Below, in pieces: positions 38,701 to 49,895 of a DNA stretch of 64,000 bases. This DNA comes from Coniochaeta sp. PMI_546. Lineage: Eukaryota; Ascomycota; Sordariomycetes; Coniochaetales; Coniochaetaceae. The translations under genes and the position numbers were made by a program. The notes under the pieces are model-generated. The model made no database searches and was not told where the DNA came from. It worked only from the letters and a program-made list of their open reading frames with translations. Numbering within the stretch: position 1 is the stretch's first letter; the number at the start of each line of letters is the position of its first letter. The DNA lies in the NCBI GenBank assembly GCA_021432605.1, contig MU271146.1, positions 2,728,001 through 2,792,000 on the forward strand. The letters run 5' to 3'.

Positions 38701-39737
38701 ATTTTGTAACCGTTTCGGCTAATAGTATTAATTTATCGGTTCGTAATTCCCTTTTTTAATTTTCGGGGTTTTTAATATTTTCGAACGAAATACTTTTTTT
38801 TCTAACAATTAAAATATTTTATATCTTTCTTATCTTTTTTCTTATATCGTTAGATAACGTCGAACGTTATCGGTCTATTTCGTTATTTATAAAAAGTATC
38901 GTAGTTTTAGATCTTTTTAAAAAATATTAATTTACGCCTTTTTAATTAGTTATTAAAGAATTTTTACGGCTCTTTTCTTTTCTATATATCGTTTATATAA
39001 ACGGTTATCGATTTTTATTACTATCTCGACGTAAGTAAATAGTTCGTTTAATCGATCTTTTTTAACTAGTTCGTCTTTAACGTTTTCTTTAAGTCTTTAA
39101 TAAAACTATATTATAAAAGGTTTATTTTCTTATTTTAATTTAAAAGAGATTTACCTAAATTATAAAACGTAATTCGAAATTGACCTTTTCTATCGGAAGG
39201 TTTATAGTTTATATTTAGTTATCTTTTCTTTATTTGGAATACTAAAAGTTTTTTTAAGAACGTCGGCGAAACTTGAAAAAAACCCGAAAATCTTATTAAT
39301 CTCGTCGTCGCGATCTAATTTTCCGTTTTCGGAATAATCTTATAAAGTAGGTTTAAACTAATTAAAAGCGTCACTTTTTAAAAAATAAACGGCGTAAAAA
39401 ACTTTGCGTTCTTTATCTAAGAAATCGTATATATTATACCAGAAATAAGTTTTAGATTAGGTTAGGAAACCCTAAAGGGTTCCCGGGTTCCTATTATATA
39501 TTTAAAACGGGGATACTTTAAGATAGTTATCTCCCTTTTTAACTTATTATTCTTAAAGTTATATAAAGATAGTTCGAAATTAAACGATCTCGTTTACTAT
39601 AGTTTAAAACGAGATTCTTTAAGGTATAGCCTAAACCTATAGGTTCGAATTATTTACTTTGGTATTACCGATATTATTATTTATAAAATACTATTTAATA
39701 GTATATAGGTAACTAAGTTAAATAGAAACAGTTAACG
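35770..39737 (-). mobile_element. Gypsy family B interior, 5' portion (fossil)
   Basis: On the - strand, running leftwards from 39,737, come an untranslated leader, a gag-like region (about 39,000-39,400), protease, and reverse transcriptase with a YFDD-type box near 36,245-36,270. The RNase H region is then interrupted by the LINE. It belongs with 31,090-32,814 and the LTR at 39,738-40,120. It is coding-dead, with many tens of breaks. Confidence 0.7.
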
Positions 39738-40120
39738 TATAACGAATTAATATTTTCGAATACTAACCGATATTTAGGAGTCTATTAATAATTAATTAGG
39801 TATATACGGTAAATTATAATAAGATTATATTTAACTAAAATGTAGACTATTATTTTAAAAAGGGATAAGTAATTAAATATAAAGAATTATATATTAACCG
39901 TTATAAAAACAATTTGTAATTAACTAGTAATAAGGATTGTTTAAATATAAGATATTCTTCCGTAGATTACTTTTTAAATAATAATCCTTTTAGTTATAAT
40001 TGGTAATCTAAAGTAAGTTAGCTTATTATAATCCAAATAATCCTTTACGGGTAACTTATTACCTATATACCTAATTATTTGGTAATCCCTTTGTAATTAG
40101 ATAACCATTACCCCGTAATA
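39738..40120 (-). repeat. 5' LTR of Gypsy family B
   Basis: This 383-base repeat matches 23,948-24,324. Read on - it runs from TATTACGGGG to TTCGTTATA, i.e. TG...CA after RIP. It lies at the upstream end of the family B interior, as a 5' LTR should. Flanking pentamers are GTTCT (left of 23,948) and GTTAT (right of 40,120), a 4-of-5 match. Confidence 0.68.
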
Positions 40121-40335
40121 GTTATTCCGTTCCGTATCCCGTTAGTCTAATAGGTACGGTTCGTAATATTATAACTCGTCGTCGTCTAATATTAGAATAC
40201 GAGAATTATTCTAACTAGATCCTCGGCCCCGAATCGGCTATTTACCGCGAGTTATCTCGCCGTAGGTCGGGCGGATACCGTTTCGGCCCGTTATCGTATC
40301 TTTTAGGTAACTTAATTGGAAAGAAGAATTAGAAA
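40121..40335 (-). mobile_element. Probable 5' end of LINE copy 3
   Basis: This is a short stretch of RIP-altered but GC-richer sequence between the family B LTR and the 280-base repeat fragment. Its composition resembles the LINE ORF1 region near 22,750-22,950. If family B inserted into LINE copy 3, this is that LINE's displaced 5' end. No second copy is present to prove it. Confidence 0.35.
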
Positions 40336-40615
40336 TATAAAAGGAATCTTTAATTAAAGTTAGGTAAAAGAATACGTAATATAGTTATATAATATAGGTA
40401 AATCTAATCTAATCGGGTCTATAAGGCCTTATATTATATAGACTAATTCTTAAAAAAAGGAAAGGAAAGGAATTCCAAGATTAGGATATTTAAGACTCTC
40501 TTTTAAGTTAATTAAAAACGGGGTTTAGAATCAGGTACGTTTTAATACCGAAATGGCTTAGGTTAAGCGATATTGTTTATAAGAATCTTACCTCCGTTTT
40601 ATAAACCTCGTTATA
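40336..40615 (+). repeat. 280-base fragment of the inverted-repeat unit
   Basis: This fragment is collinear with 3,026-3,305 and begins at the same base (TATAAAAGG). It stops abruptly where a LINE fragment starts. It shows that the unit's inner edge is a genuine terminus and not only the centre of a palindrome. Confidence 0.78.
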
Positions 40616-41465
40616 TTTTTACTATCTTCTTTTTTATAAGGTCGATATCCGATCGATATCGACCCGTATTCGTTTAATTTTTAAAGGAAATATATTAGCC
40701 GGTATTTATCGTACTAATTTCATATTAATTTCCTTTTTTCGTTCCAATTTCGTACCTATTTCTTTTTATCGTTTCGGTTTCGTATTAATTTTCTAATTTC
40801 GTATTTTCTTCGTACCTTTTTCGCGTTAATAAACATACCGGATCGCGTTAAAATACGTATTTTCCCGGGCGGCCCGTATTTATTTAGTTATTTAATTTAA
40901 ACTTTCGTAATTTTTTTTTCTTTTTTTTTTACTAATTAACTTTATTCGTATATATATTTTTCTTTTTTTTTTACGTTTTTATATAGTTTTAAACCTTACG
41001 CGCGTTTATAAATTAAATATTTATATTTTCCTAATTTTACATTTTAATTTAATATATAATTTACCTATTTTTCTTTACGTTTTCGTTACGTAATTTTAAA
41101 GATTATATTACGTAATTCTAATTTATAATTTCGGCTCGTTTTCATTTGGATTTCCGGTTAAATCGTAAACCGGCTTTACCGATTATTTTACTTATACTTT
41201 CCGTCTTAGTTTTTACCGGGGCTTACCGAAGCCGTCCCGACCCCGTCCCGATAATTTATTAACCTCTTTTTTTTAATAATTTCCGTTCCCGTATCTTTAT
41301 CGTCCCGATTTTATTAGAAATCGTATCCGTTTTGTAATAAAATTATAACTTTCTATATAATTTTTATTAGTAAGTTTACGTTTCGTTATTACCGCGACGT
41401 TATATTAACTTTCTCGCTTTTTAATACTTCCCGTTTCGGGCTCGACCCGACGTTTTAACGGCTAA
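40616..41465 (-). mobile_element. LINE internal fragment (copy 4)
   Basis: In reverse this matches LINE copy 1 at about 280-1,100 and copy 3 at about 9,280-10,130. Both ends are truncated and no tail is present. No coding frame remains. Confidence 0.7.
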
Positions 41466-41645
41466 CGAAATATAAATTATTAAACTTTATAATTTTTATT
41501 TGAAACCGTTATAATATAAGATTTTATTATTTAATAACGACGAAAGTTAATATACGGTAAATAACTTTAGGTTTAGAAGATTAGATATATATCTCCCCGA
41601 TAAAACCGAGCCGATAAGGCTGTTTAGAATATAATAAGGTTGACT
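41466..41645. other. AT-rich tail of the RIP block, no gene seen
   Basis: This is TpA-rich, CpA-poor sequence with no recognised repeat. The composition changes within a few tens of bases at about 41,640, where CA, TG and runs of C return. It marks the right border of the RIP-affected block. Confidence 0.7.
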
Positions 41646-41712
41646 ACAACTAGAATTTTGACCTAGGATATCCATCTCTCCCATCACGCTAACCCCACCT
41701 CTCCTTTTTCTC

Positions 41713-42030
41713 AAGCCTGTGACGCGCGCTTACCGGCCCGCAGGCCGCCCCCGCGCAATGCTCGACAACCGCAGCCTCTCGCCGCACGACTTCGTCGGCA
41801 CGGACGTTGTCTGTTCGCATTACTACGACGAGGTGTATGAGGTGCGATACAGGCCGCTCTATCAATAGTTCTACAAGTCACGTATGGGCTGCGACGAAGC
41901 GCTGTTGCTCAAGTTTTTTGAAAGCTCCCCGGATGAAGCACGACGTAAGTCTCTACCCCAGAGAGCTGGGATTCCGTCCCTGGTTCTAGCGAGTGTCCGA
42001 TGCCTGTATTACTTTGTCCACATGATGCTT
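41713..42030 (+). pseudogene. Remnant of an AsaB/CmcJ-like (GA4-desaturase-like) oxygenase gene
   Basis: One frame reads through residues like ARAMLDNRSLSPHDFVGTDVV, HYYDEVYEVRY, then a stop (TAG, 41,866-41,868) directly before FYKSRMGCDEALLLKFFES, and further on ASVRCLYYF. In the fungal AsaB/CmcJ-like family the C-terminal half has the order LALCDARSV, LVATDLV, a Y-x-V-x-Y strand, RWYYFPRMxxDEALLLKCYDS, then ESIEVRCLVF near the end. The match is by memory of the family, not a search. The stop falls where the family has Trp (TGG to TAG fits RIP on either strand). The N-terminal half is missing, replaced by the transposon block. Whether a GTAAGT at 41,946 was an intron start is unclear. Confidence 0.5.
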
Positions 42031-44394
42031 CTATCGGCCCGTCTGTATCGAACGTCGAGCGATATCATTGCACAGGTAAGGAGTTCTTTTCGATGTCTTC
42101 TTACCATTAAGGGTGGAGTCGTCACTTTCGGCTCCCTTTGCTAGGAGCTACGTCTGACCCCGTGATGTTCCCCTTTGCTCCCAGCACAATGTTTTCTGTA
42201 CCTATATAGCATCAAAAGATAACAGTCGATTCCCGAGTCGACCAGCCCTTGTCTGGCCAGATACCTGCCAGGTCGTGCTCAGTTCACCCCGCTGCAACGG
42301 ATATACTCATCGAGATAAAACAAACTCGCACGCCTGATGATACGAATGAGAGTTGACCTACAGAATTCACGGTGTGACAAGATGTGCCACCATCCATGTG
42401 TGACCTCGAGTGGCGTCTAGATTGTGACAGCACCCAGGTTATCTATCCGGCTGCGGCCAATACTAATCCACATAACAAACAAACAGCCGCATGTGACGTC
42501 TCCTCGAAGACCCCGTCACGGGGTTTGTGGCGAACGGGCGCCAGCATATGGCTGTAGGAGCCAGAGGGTGTTAAAGGATTCAGGAGCTGAAGTTAGCGAC
42601 GAATTGCCTGGTCACCGGCGCTCCTCTGCCAGCATGTCGCCGGCTGGCGGGCAGAATATATCTCTGCTAGCACTAATCCCGCTGCTTGCTCCGATGCCGA
42701 TGCAGCTGCTTGCCCTGGAGGCCGGAGGACAAACTAATGACTGGCGGTTCTCTCATATTAGTGCGCGGCAACCTCGAACCGCATCACCGTGACGGTACCG
42801 CTGTCGTGACTCTCGAGTAGGTCAGTGGCCTTCTGGTTGGCCGGGTCTCGTTGGTCGACCTATAAAGATCCAATCAGCCTGTCTTCATTACCGTCTGGGT
42901 TGTTTACGGCGGTTGTGGGCATGCTGGCAGATTCCTTGGGCACAGACTCGTCGTTATCTCTCGGGTTCAGGTAGCGTAGCGTGTGCTTTACAGCCGTCGG
43001 AACACCAGCAGCTCTCACTTTGTCTCCCTGACTATTGCTCGTTCGACGTCCACAGCGTACATCACCAATAAAACCACCGACCCAGCCCAAGGGCAGGGAA
43101 TCACTCTTCTCTCAAGTCTGACGGCCATTTCGACAGCTGCCGCGGCCGCGGCTACCACCGTGGCCATCTGTATAGATTAGCCCAGGTATCTTTGCTGCTA
43201 GTCCGGTCAACAGTCATGCTTAGTCTTCTTCTTGGCGCAACAGCCGTCGTCTCGGCGGCCCAAGTCTATCTATAGGCGAGCGGAGGCGGAAACGAGCAAA
43301 CAAGGCCGGTTAAAGTCTACATCGTCTGCGGGTTGGTAATGGAGGACTGTCCAACTCCTCTACCGCCGTCTTCTGACCAAGTATCCGTCAGTATAATAGA
43401 TATCTGCGCACGTTCCTATGTCCTTGCCCTTTAGCTACTCAAATAGCTTGACTGGGGTTCTTTTCGTTGCCGCGGGCTCTTGCTGTCTGCAGATTCGGCT
43501 GGCTACGGCCCCCACAAAGGTATGGTCGAGATAGCACCCCGACAGATGTGTACGTTCCACTCCGACGAGAAGATAGTGGTCTCGTGAGCAATAAAGAAAA
43601 GTATAACGTGCCAGCAGGTCGCCCGAAGGAGAAGCGGTCTATTCTCCTGCCACTGATGGTCTGAAGGTTTAAGTGACTATAAGACTGTATCGTGCCGCGC
43701 TTGCGGGAGGAACCAGTATCGGGACGTCTGCATCGCTACATACACGCTAGGACGAGACGTACTTTGAGGACACCTCTGATATCATTCCCATATCTTCCAA
43801 CCCTGATACTCTACGATAGATTGTATGGTCTGAATGTCATACAAGCGTCCTAAATGCGAATTCGCTACATATAATAGGGATGGCTATTAACAGAGTAGTG
43901 TCGGTTTCCAAGTACTTTCCCAAGTGAATTGTAGGTTTTGGTACATGCGTCCACTCAACACACACATATATACCTTAGCAGAGAGATCCATGGAGGTAAC
44001 CCCCCCCCAATTCCCGGACTCGACCCCACAGACCATCTCCTAACGTTGGAGTACAGAATCGAGGGGATACTTTGTCCGATCAGGGTCCCCTATATGCGAC
44101 AGATGATGAATACTAGTGACGATCTGCTCAGGTTGCAAGTCCCATGTAAATCAAGTAGACTGGAGTCTAATACGGGGATTAACAAGCATTGCCGACCCCA
44201 GCAATTACTTTCCGTTCATGAGATAAGATTGACTTGAGTGCATCATCCAGAGAGTTCAGCTGAGAATATAAATAAGACTAAGTCGGCGGGGGACACCTGA
44301 AATCTTGATTAGCTACCCTACCCATGGCTCCTGCGCCTGCTAGTGGTGTGCCCCCCCCCTAACTAACTCCATGTTACAGTGGTGATACACGCCT
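42031..44394. other. 2.4-kb region without a convincing gene
   Basis: Composition is that of normal host DNA. Several frames of 65-122 codons exist, but none shows a recognised domain, and they overlap on both strands. One point of note is a start at 43,216 that reads MLSLLLGATAVVSAAQVYL, which looks like a signal peptide, then meets a stop; the same frame continues to VKVYIVCG. This could be a second gene relic. C-runs occur near 44,000 and 44,350. The 3' side is the RPT2 terminator region. Confidence 0.45.
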
Positions 44395-46009
44395 CTACAA
44401 GTATAAGCCTTCCGGCTCACCCTCCTGTTTAGTCCTGAGCACTCTCTCACGTGCCGCCCGGAAGTCAGCCATCTGTACCCGCATCCGTCGTTCCCTAAGA
44501 GCCATCAGACCAGCCTCAGAGCAGATGGCCTTGATATCAGCACCTGAGAGATCGTCCTTCTGCGCGATGAACTCTTCCAGGTCCACATCCTCGTTCAGTG
44601 ACATCTTGCTGGTATGCAAAGTGAAGATCTTACGCTTGGTGTTCTGGTCAGGGTTCTCGAACAGGATCTTCCTGTCGATACGTCCGGGCCGGATCAGAGC
44701 CGGGTCGAGAGTCTCAATCTTGTTGGTAGCCATGATCACTTTGACGTCTCCGCGGTCGTCGAAACCGTCCAGCTGGTTGAGGAGTTCCAACATGGTTCGC
44801 TGCACCTCACGCTCACCACCTGACGTAGAGTCATACCGCTTTGTTCCGATGGCGTCAATTTCGTCAATGAAGACGATGGAGGGCGCGTTCTCTGCAGCGA
44901 CCTTTTTTGAAGTCAGCACAAATCATAGTACTTCAACCATCCGAAGCTTACCTGGAAAAGTTGCCTGACCAGTCGCGGCCCATCTCCCAGGTATTTCTGG
45001 ATCAATTCACTGCCCACGATGCGGAGGAAGGTGGCGGACGTCTGATTAGCCACGGCCTTGGCCAGGAGAGTCTTTCCAGTACCCGGGGCGCCATAAAGAA
45101 TGACACCCTTTGGTGGTTTGATGCCCATCTCCTCGTACAACTCGGGATGCAGGAGGGGAAGTTCGACAGACTCGCGGACCTCTTGTATTTGCTGTTCTAG
45201 GCCTCCAATGTCGGCATATGATTCGGTCGGAGCCTTGTCTAGCTTCATCACGCTCACCAAGGGATCGGTGTCGTCTGTAAGCACTCCGACGATGCTGACC
45301 GATTTGTGATGCAAGAGGACACTAGCGCCGGGCTCAAGGAGATCCTTGTCGACGAAACTCATGATGCTGACGTAGTACTCGGGCCCGGTGGTGCTGGAAA
45401 CGATGGCATGGTCATCGTCGATCATCTCTTCCAGAGTGCCAACGCCCATAGGACTACCTCGCATCTCATCAACGCGGCTGCGCTCATCGGCCATCCTGTC
45501 GACGGCATCTAAATCCGAAGCTGGAGCTGTGTTATCCTTGGTAGCTTTGGCCTTGCGAAGACGCTCTTGATTTTCCACAAACTCTTCCTCCAGCAGAAGG
45601 TGATCGTGAATTCTCTGCAGTCGGAGATGACGAAGCTTGCAGCGACTCGTGGGATAGACAGGCGGGAGCTTAGCCGCCGCACCCGGGCCAGCGGCCTTTC
45701 TCTTCTTGCGCCCAACGCGAGTCGTCGGCCTCGGCGGCGGTTCGTACTTGGGCTTTTCCTTCTATTTGCAAGAATGATTTGTCAGTCCTGGTGGACAGGA
45801 TGCTCGTCGCAAGGTTGAAAAGTTATGTCGCTACGACTGTTGGCTAACGTTGTTTGGCCACGAAGTACATACCTTCTTGTCCTTATCATCCTTGCCGTCC
45901 TGACCGCCGCTCATGCCAGACTGATTCTGACCCTGGGAGGACAAGACCGTTAGTTTATCTGACGAAGAGAAACGCGACAGGCAAGCTTGCAGCAGGATGC
46001 ACGCACCAT
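44395..46009 (-). CDS. RPT2: 26S proteasome regulatory subunit 4 (Rpt2 AAA-ATPase)
   Basis: This is one of six AAA-ATPases of the 19S base that unfold ubiquitinated proteins and open the 20S gate. Four exons on -: 46,009-46,007, 45,932-45,873, 45,761-44,952 and 44,901-44,395, giving 459 residues. Exon 1 is just the ATG; splicing puts MGQNQSG at the N-terminus, the conserved Rpt2 N-myristoylation signal. Walker A GAPGTGKT is at about residues 245-252, Walker B IVFIDEID at about 300-307. The C-terminus GLYL supplies the HbYX-type tail that docks in the 20S alpha ring. Introns are 74, 111 and 50 bases with GT-AG ends; intron 1 has an AACTAAC branch site. The protein is about 20 residues longer than human PSMC1, in the region after the coiled coil. 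It is divergent from UBC1. Confidence 0.96.
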
Positions 46010-46943
46010 GGTGATGGTAGCTCCCGCGGCGGAATACTGGCAGTAGTTCTGGCACAGGGAGATAGATGGTGATTGGCAAGAGAGTGACGGGGATTTGTCT
46101 CGTCGGCTGATTGATAATGTTTGTTTGGGTGTTTGCTGTCTGGGTTGTGGGAGAGCAAGGAACCTGGAAGATTGAAGCTTCGAGGGAGTTCAGGCGTCAG
46201 GTAAACGCGAATGCAGTGGCTAAGGTCGACGCACGGGCCAGGCACCTCACCCAAGGTAAGTTCCCCAGCTACCTTAGGTACCTTACTCAACCATGACTGC
46301 GTACCGGTATACCTAAGACGGTACCTAACCTAAGGTACCTTACCTATCAACCACTGTCGTGACTTGGCACCTCAAGTTTGCCAGCTGTCCAGCAGCGAGC
46401 CCAGTCTGGAGGAGTGACGCACCTGTTTTGTTACCATAAGCTTACCACAGTACGGTATTTACCCCTCCATCCAGCATCAGTTCAGCATCCGGTGTGGAAT
46501 TCAGCTACCTCACTTCTCGAGCTTGCCCTTCCGAGCGTCATGCAACAACAACAAAACGTGTGTACCTTATACTCCATGGCTTAAGCGCCGCAAGTGCCCA
46601 AGCCGTGAACTCGCAGCAAATACTGGTCAGCCTTGTCCCATCTATGTCTTTATTCAACCATTACCGATTAGGCAGTAAAACACACCGGTTCTATCATCTT
46701 CAGACGAAGCTCTCGCTTCTTGTCCCTTCAAGCCATAGCCTGCAGGCCGCCATCTGCCAGCCTCAAGTTTGAACATCGCTATCGTTGCTCGACCCCTGCA
46801 ACATCTCTGGAAAGCATTTCCGCTGGTTCTTGTTTGTCGTTGTTGTTGGAATCTGCCTTCCAGACCTCCCGATCGATCACTGACGCTGCTCTTAAACCCG
46901 TCTCTTCGTTCGTGCCGGCGAGATTCGCGACACAATCTTCGAA
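46010..46943. promoter_or_regulatory. Shared divergent promoter region of RPT2 and UBC1
   Basis: This 934-base interval separates the two start codons. It contains a cluster of KpnI-like palindromes, including TACCTTAGGTACCTTAC (46,271-46,287) and CCTAAGGTACCTTACC (46,331-46,346), with a related CGGTACC between them. I looked for the yeast proteasome element GGTGGCAAA and its complement and did not see it. No TATA box is obvious. Confidence 0.5.
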
Positions 46944-47819
46944 ATGGCGACCACTCGAGAACGTCGGGTTATGAAAGAGCTGGCAGACATTCACAACGAC
47001 AAAGATAACTCTGGCGTGCTAGCCCACCCCGTCGATCCTTCCAACTTTACGCACCTGAAAGGGACTTTTCCGGGGCCCCCCGACACGCCATACGCTGGAG
47101 GTCAATATCAGGTCGATATTGTCATCCCGGACACTTACCCTTTCAAGTCTCCTATCATCAAGTTCGACACAAAGATATGGCATCCAAATGTCAGCAGTGT
47201 GACGGTGAGTTGCTAAGCCCTGGAACCAGCCCACCAAATTCGAGGCGTAGCGTTTTTGTGTTGACCCGGTCCGTCCAGGGAGCAATCTGCCTTGACACTC
47301 TTGGAAGTGGTTGGTCACCCGTCGGTACCATCAAGATGGCCCTCATATCCCTGAGAATGCTCCTCGAGTCTCCCAACCCAAAAGACCCACAGGATGCCGA
47401 GGTGGCCAAGATGATGATGGAAGACCCCAAGGCATTTGCTCAAAAGGCACACGACTGGGCCGTCAAGTATGCCGGAGCTCCGAAAACAGAGTTGTCTCTG
47501 GGCAATTACGAGAAGAGGCAGGTTGCCGAGACGAAGAAAGATGACCCGAGCAGGTACGAGGTTACCCAGGTTGAATGCTTTCTGCGCATCCCTGTCCCGC
47601 TTCTGCCTCCTCCCCGGTAGCTGACACATATGTTCTGCAACTAGGTATCAAGGGTACAACAAGGAGCTTGTCGACAGGTTCGTCAACATGGGTTTCGACG
47701 TGGATGCCGTCGTCGATGCCTTCAACTTTGTTGGCATCGATAGGAATGGAGGAGAGGACTACGAGCTTGAAGAAGCCTACATGGGGGATATCACCGCCCG
47801 TCTTCTTGGCGAACAATAG
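46944..47819 (+). CDS. UBC1: Ubiquitin-conjugating enzyme E2 with C-terminal UBA domain (Ubc1/UBE2K type)
   Basis: This class I/II E2 accepts ubiquitin from E1 as a thioester and builds mainly K48-linked chains. Exons 46,944-47,204, 47,279-47,553 and 47,645-47,819 give 236 residues; introns of 74 and 91 bases have GT-AG ends. The UBC fold spans about residues 1-150, with the HPN motif at 80-82 and catalytic Cys91 in GAICLDTL directly after intron 1. A UBA domain lies at about 183-232, with the MGF signature (FVNMGFDVDAVVDAF). The E2-plus-UBA layout is that of yeast Ubc1 (215 residues) and mammalian UBE2K. The start MATTRERRVMKEL matches the family's first helix. It is divergently paired with RPT2, so both ends of ubiquitin-proteasome degradation share a promoter region. 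Confidence 0.95.
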
Positions 47820-48566
47820 CAATACTCTGCCGATATACGGCGTTGTGAGTTGGTGCAGACTTCCTGAATGGTCTGCGAGGTATGGGTAAGTGCTGCTGTT
47901 ACAAGCCGGGTAACGGAGGAGGGCATTGGGTTGGAGTTTCAGCGCAATATCATGCTTCCGAGGTGGAAGGGCGGGAAATTATTCCGACAGGTTCAGCGTG
48001 ACTTTTTGAGATTCGGGTGCCTCCGTCGGGAAGCTTCTCTCCCATATTTCCTTCGATGCATCTCGGAGTTCGGGAGTTGGGAGGACAGCATTGTCATTTT
48101 AAACATCGTCTCTCCATCAGGTTGTTGGTAGATCATTCGCAGACCTTCAGAATGAACCATAAGACTCACATTTGCTGTAGCATGAAATTGAGACAAGAAG
48201 GGGGGCTTCGACAAGGGAAGGAAGAAGAGCATATGTTGCAGCTAAGCCGTCAAGATTGAGCATGCAAGGAGCTGGTTCATTTCCAACATGACAATGACAG
48301 CTGCGTGATGTAACGTTCAGAAGCCTAATATTATGCCTGAATGCATATTGATCACTCCGCCGTTCCCCCAGTCTATGAGGATTACCCAGATGCTTAATAA
48401 GAACATGAAATGACCATGGGGCTGGCTGCCAACATGCTCAGTATAGGAAACTACTCAGCCTGCATCCTCCTCGGACATCAGAGCTCCTGTTTGTTCATAC
48501 AGACACGCCACACAAAAACACAACGTCCAAAACAGATGGGAACATCAGCGCCCCGAATATTCAGGC
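47820..48566. other. Convergent 3' region between UBC1 and LSC1
   Basis: These 747 bases lie between two stop codons on opposite strands and presumably hold both 3' untranslated regions and polyadenylation sites. Only short overlapping frames occur; none is recognised. Confidence 0.6.

Positions 48567-49895
<1,329 letters not shown>

Noticed and set aside
1-41640. CRISPR array, prophage or bacterial-type operon
   Set aside because: Repeats are LTRs, LINE tails and short tandems, not spaced direct repeats. Gene structure with spliceosomal introns is fungal.
1-41640. Centromere
   Set aside because: AT-rich, RIP-altered retroelement blocks also form centromeres in Neurospora-like fungi, but a 41-kb block open at one side gives no evidence for it; CENP-A mapping would be needed.
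42424-42792. 122-codon frame on +
   Set aside because: No domain, no splice-linked partner, biased composition (Arg/Pro/Ser) and overlapping frames on the other strand. Not supported as a gene.
44525-44968. 147-codon frame on + overlapping RPT2
   Set aside because: It is an antisense shadow of the conserved AAA-ATPase exon.
47019-47318. Antisense frames within UBC1
   Set aside because: They are shadows of the E2 coding exons, with no independent support.
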